NCBI GenBank assembly: GCA_946902875.1
Contig: OX336345.1
Coordinates: forward strand, 17,391,395-17,455,394
Source: Nematopogon swammerdamellus
Lineage: Eukaryota; Arthropoda; Insecta; Lepidoptera; Adelidae
Length of the DNA stretch: 64,000 nucleotides
Direction of reading: 5' to 3'
Shown here: positions 63,970 through 64,000 of the stretch, piece after piece
Layout of the letters: each line of letters begins with the position of its first letter
How positions within the stretch are numbered: position 1 is the first letter of the stretch
Made by a program: the position numbers and the translations under genes
The notes under the pieces: generated by a model
Database searches by the model: none
What the model saw: only the letters and a program-made list of their open reading frames with translations
Told to the model about the DNA's origin: nothing

Positions 63970-64000
63970 GAAATTCTTTATTGCTTCACAAACATTTTAC
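63970..64000 (-). repeat. LINE 3' end at the window edge
   Basis: Reversed GTTTGTGAAGCAATAAAGAA, the same end as at 14.1 kb. Confidence 0.45.

Overview
This is a repeat-dominated stretch of an insect nuclear genome, almost certainly from a moth or butterfly (Lepidoptera). The evidence is a signal-peptide chymotrypsin-like protease of the midgut type, an exon matching the insect CO2-type gustatory receptors, many 3' ends of RTE-, CR1/jockey- and R1-like non-LTR retrotransposons, and dense SINE-like repeats of a kind I associate with lepidopteran genomes. There is no operon structure, CRISPR array, rRNA gene or clear functional tRNA gene. Host coding sequence is a very small part of the 64 kb.

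Region by region. 1-2.76 kb: a decayed Ty3/gypsy retrotransposon (RT/RNase H, integrase, polypurine tract, candidate 3' LTR), cut by the left window edge. 2.9-4.5 kb: LINE remnants around one minus-strand gustatory-receptor exon. 5-10.7 kb: SINEs, tRNA-like inverted-repeat elements and a duplicated 231-bp unit. 10.7-13.1 kb: a 68-bp satellite that inverts orientation, then a palindrome with two 213-bp arms. 17.7-19.6 kb and 40.8-43.1 kb: two copies of one composite element (satellite, CCCTCT repeat, nested SINE, 140-bp tandem unit). 20-31 kb: LINE tails and SINEs, with a pair of GGGG-loop hairpins at 27.8 kb. 32-37.4 kb: cut-and-paste elements (hAT, Harbinger, an unassigned terminal-inverted-repeat element). 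38-48.5 kb: more repeats, a Penelope-like fragment with a hammerhead-like fold, a mariner-type MITE and two short unassigned ORFs. 51.0-51.9 kb: the one intact host gene, a single-exon chymotrypsin-like protease with a recognisable core promoter. 52.8-64 kb: SINEs, two hAT elements with 8-bp target duplications (one splitting a possible exon), a 27-bp minisatellite and CR1-like LINE ends.

The genes do not form a pathway. The strongest unexplained pattern is modularity of the SINE-like repeats. The same central block is joined to different 5' heads (a tRNA/5S-like hybrid, a tRNA-like head, a third head of unknown origin) and to different 3' tails, and the third head is joined to at least three bodies. 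I have no database access, so family names rest on motif recognition, and novelty is unproven throughout.
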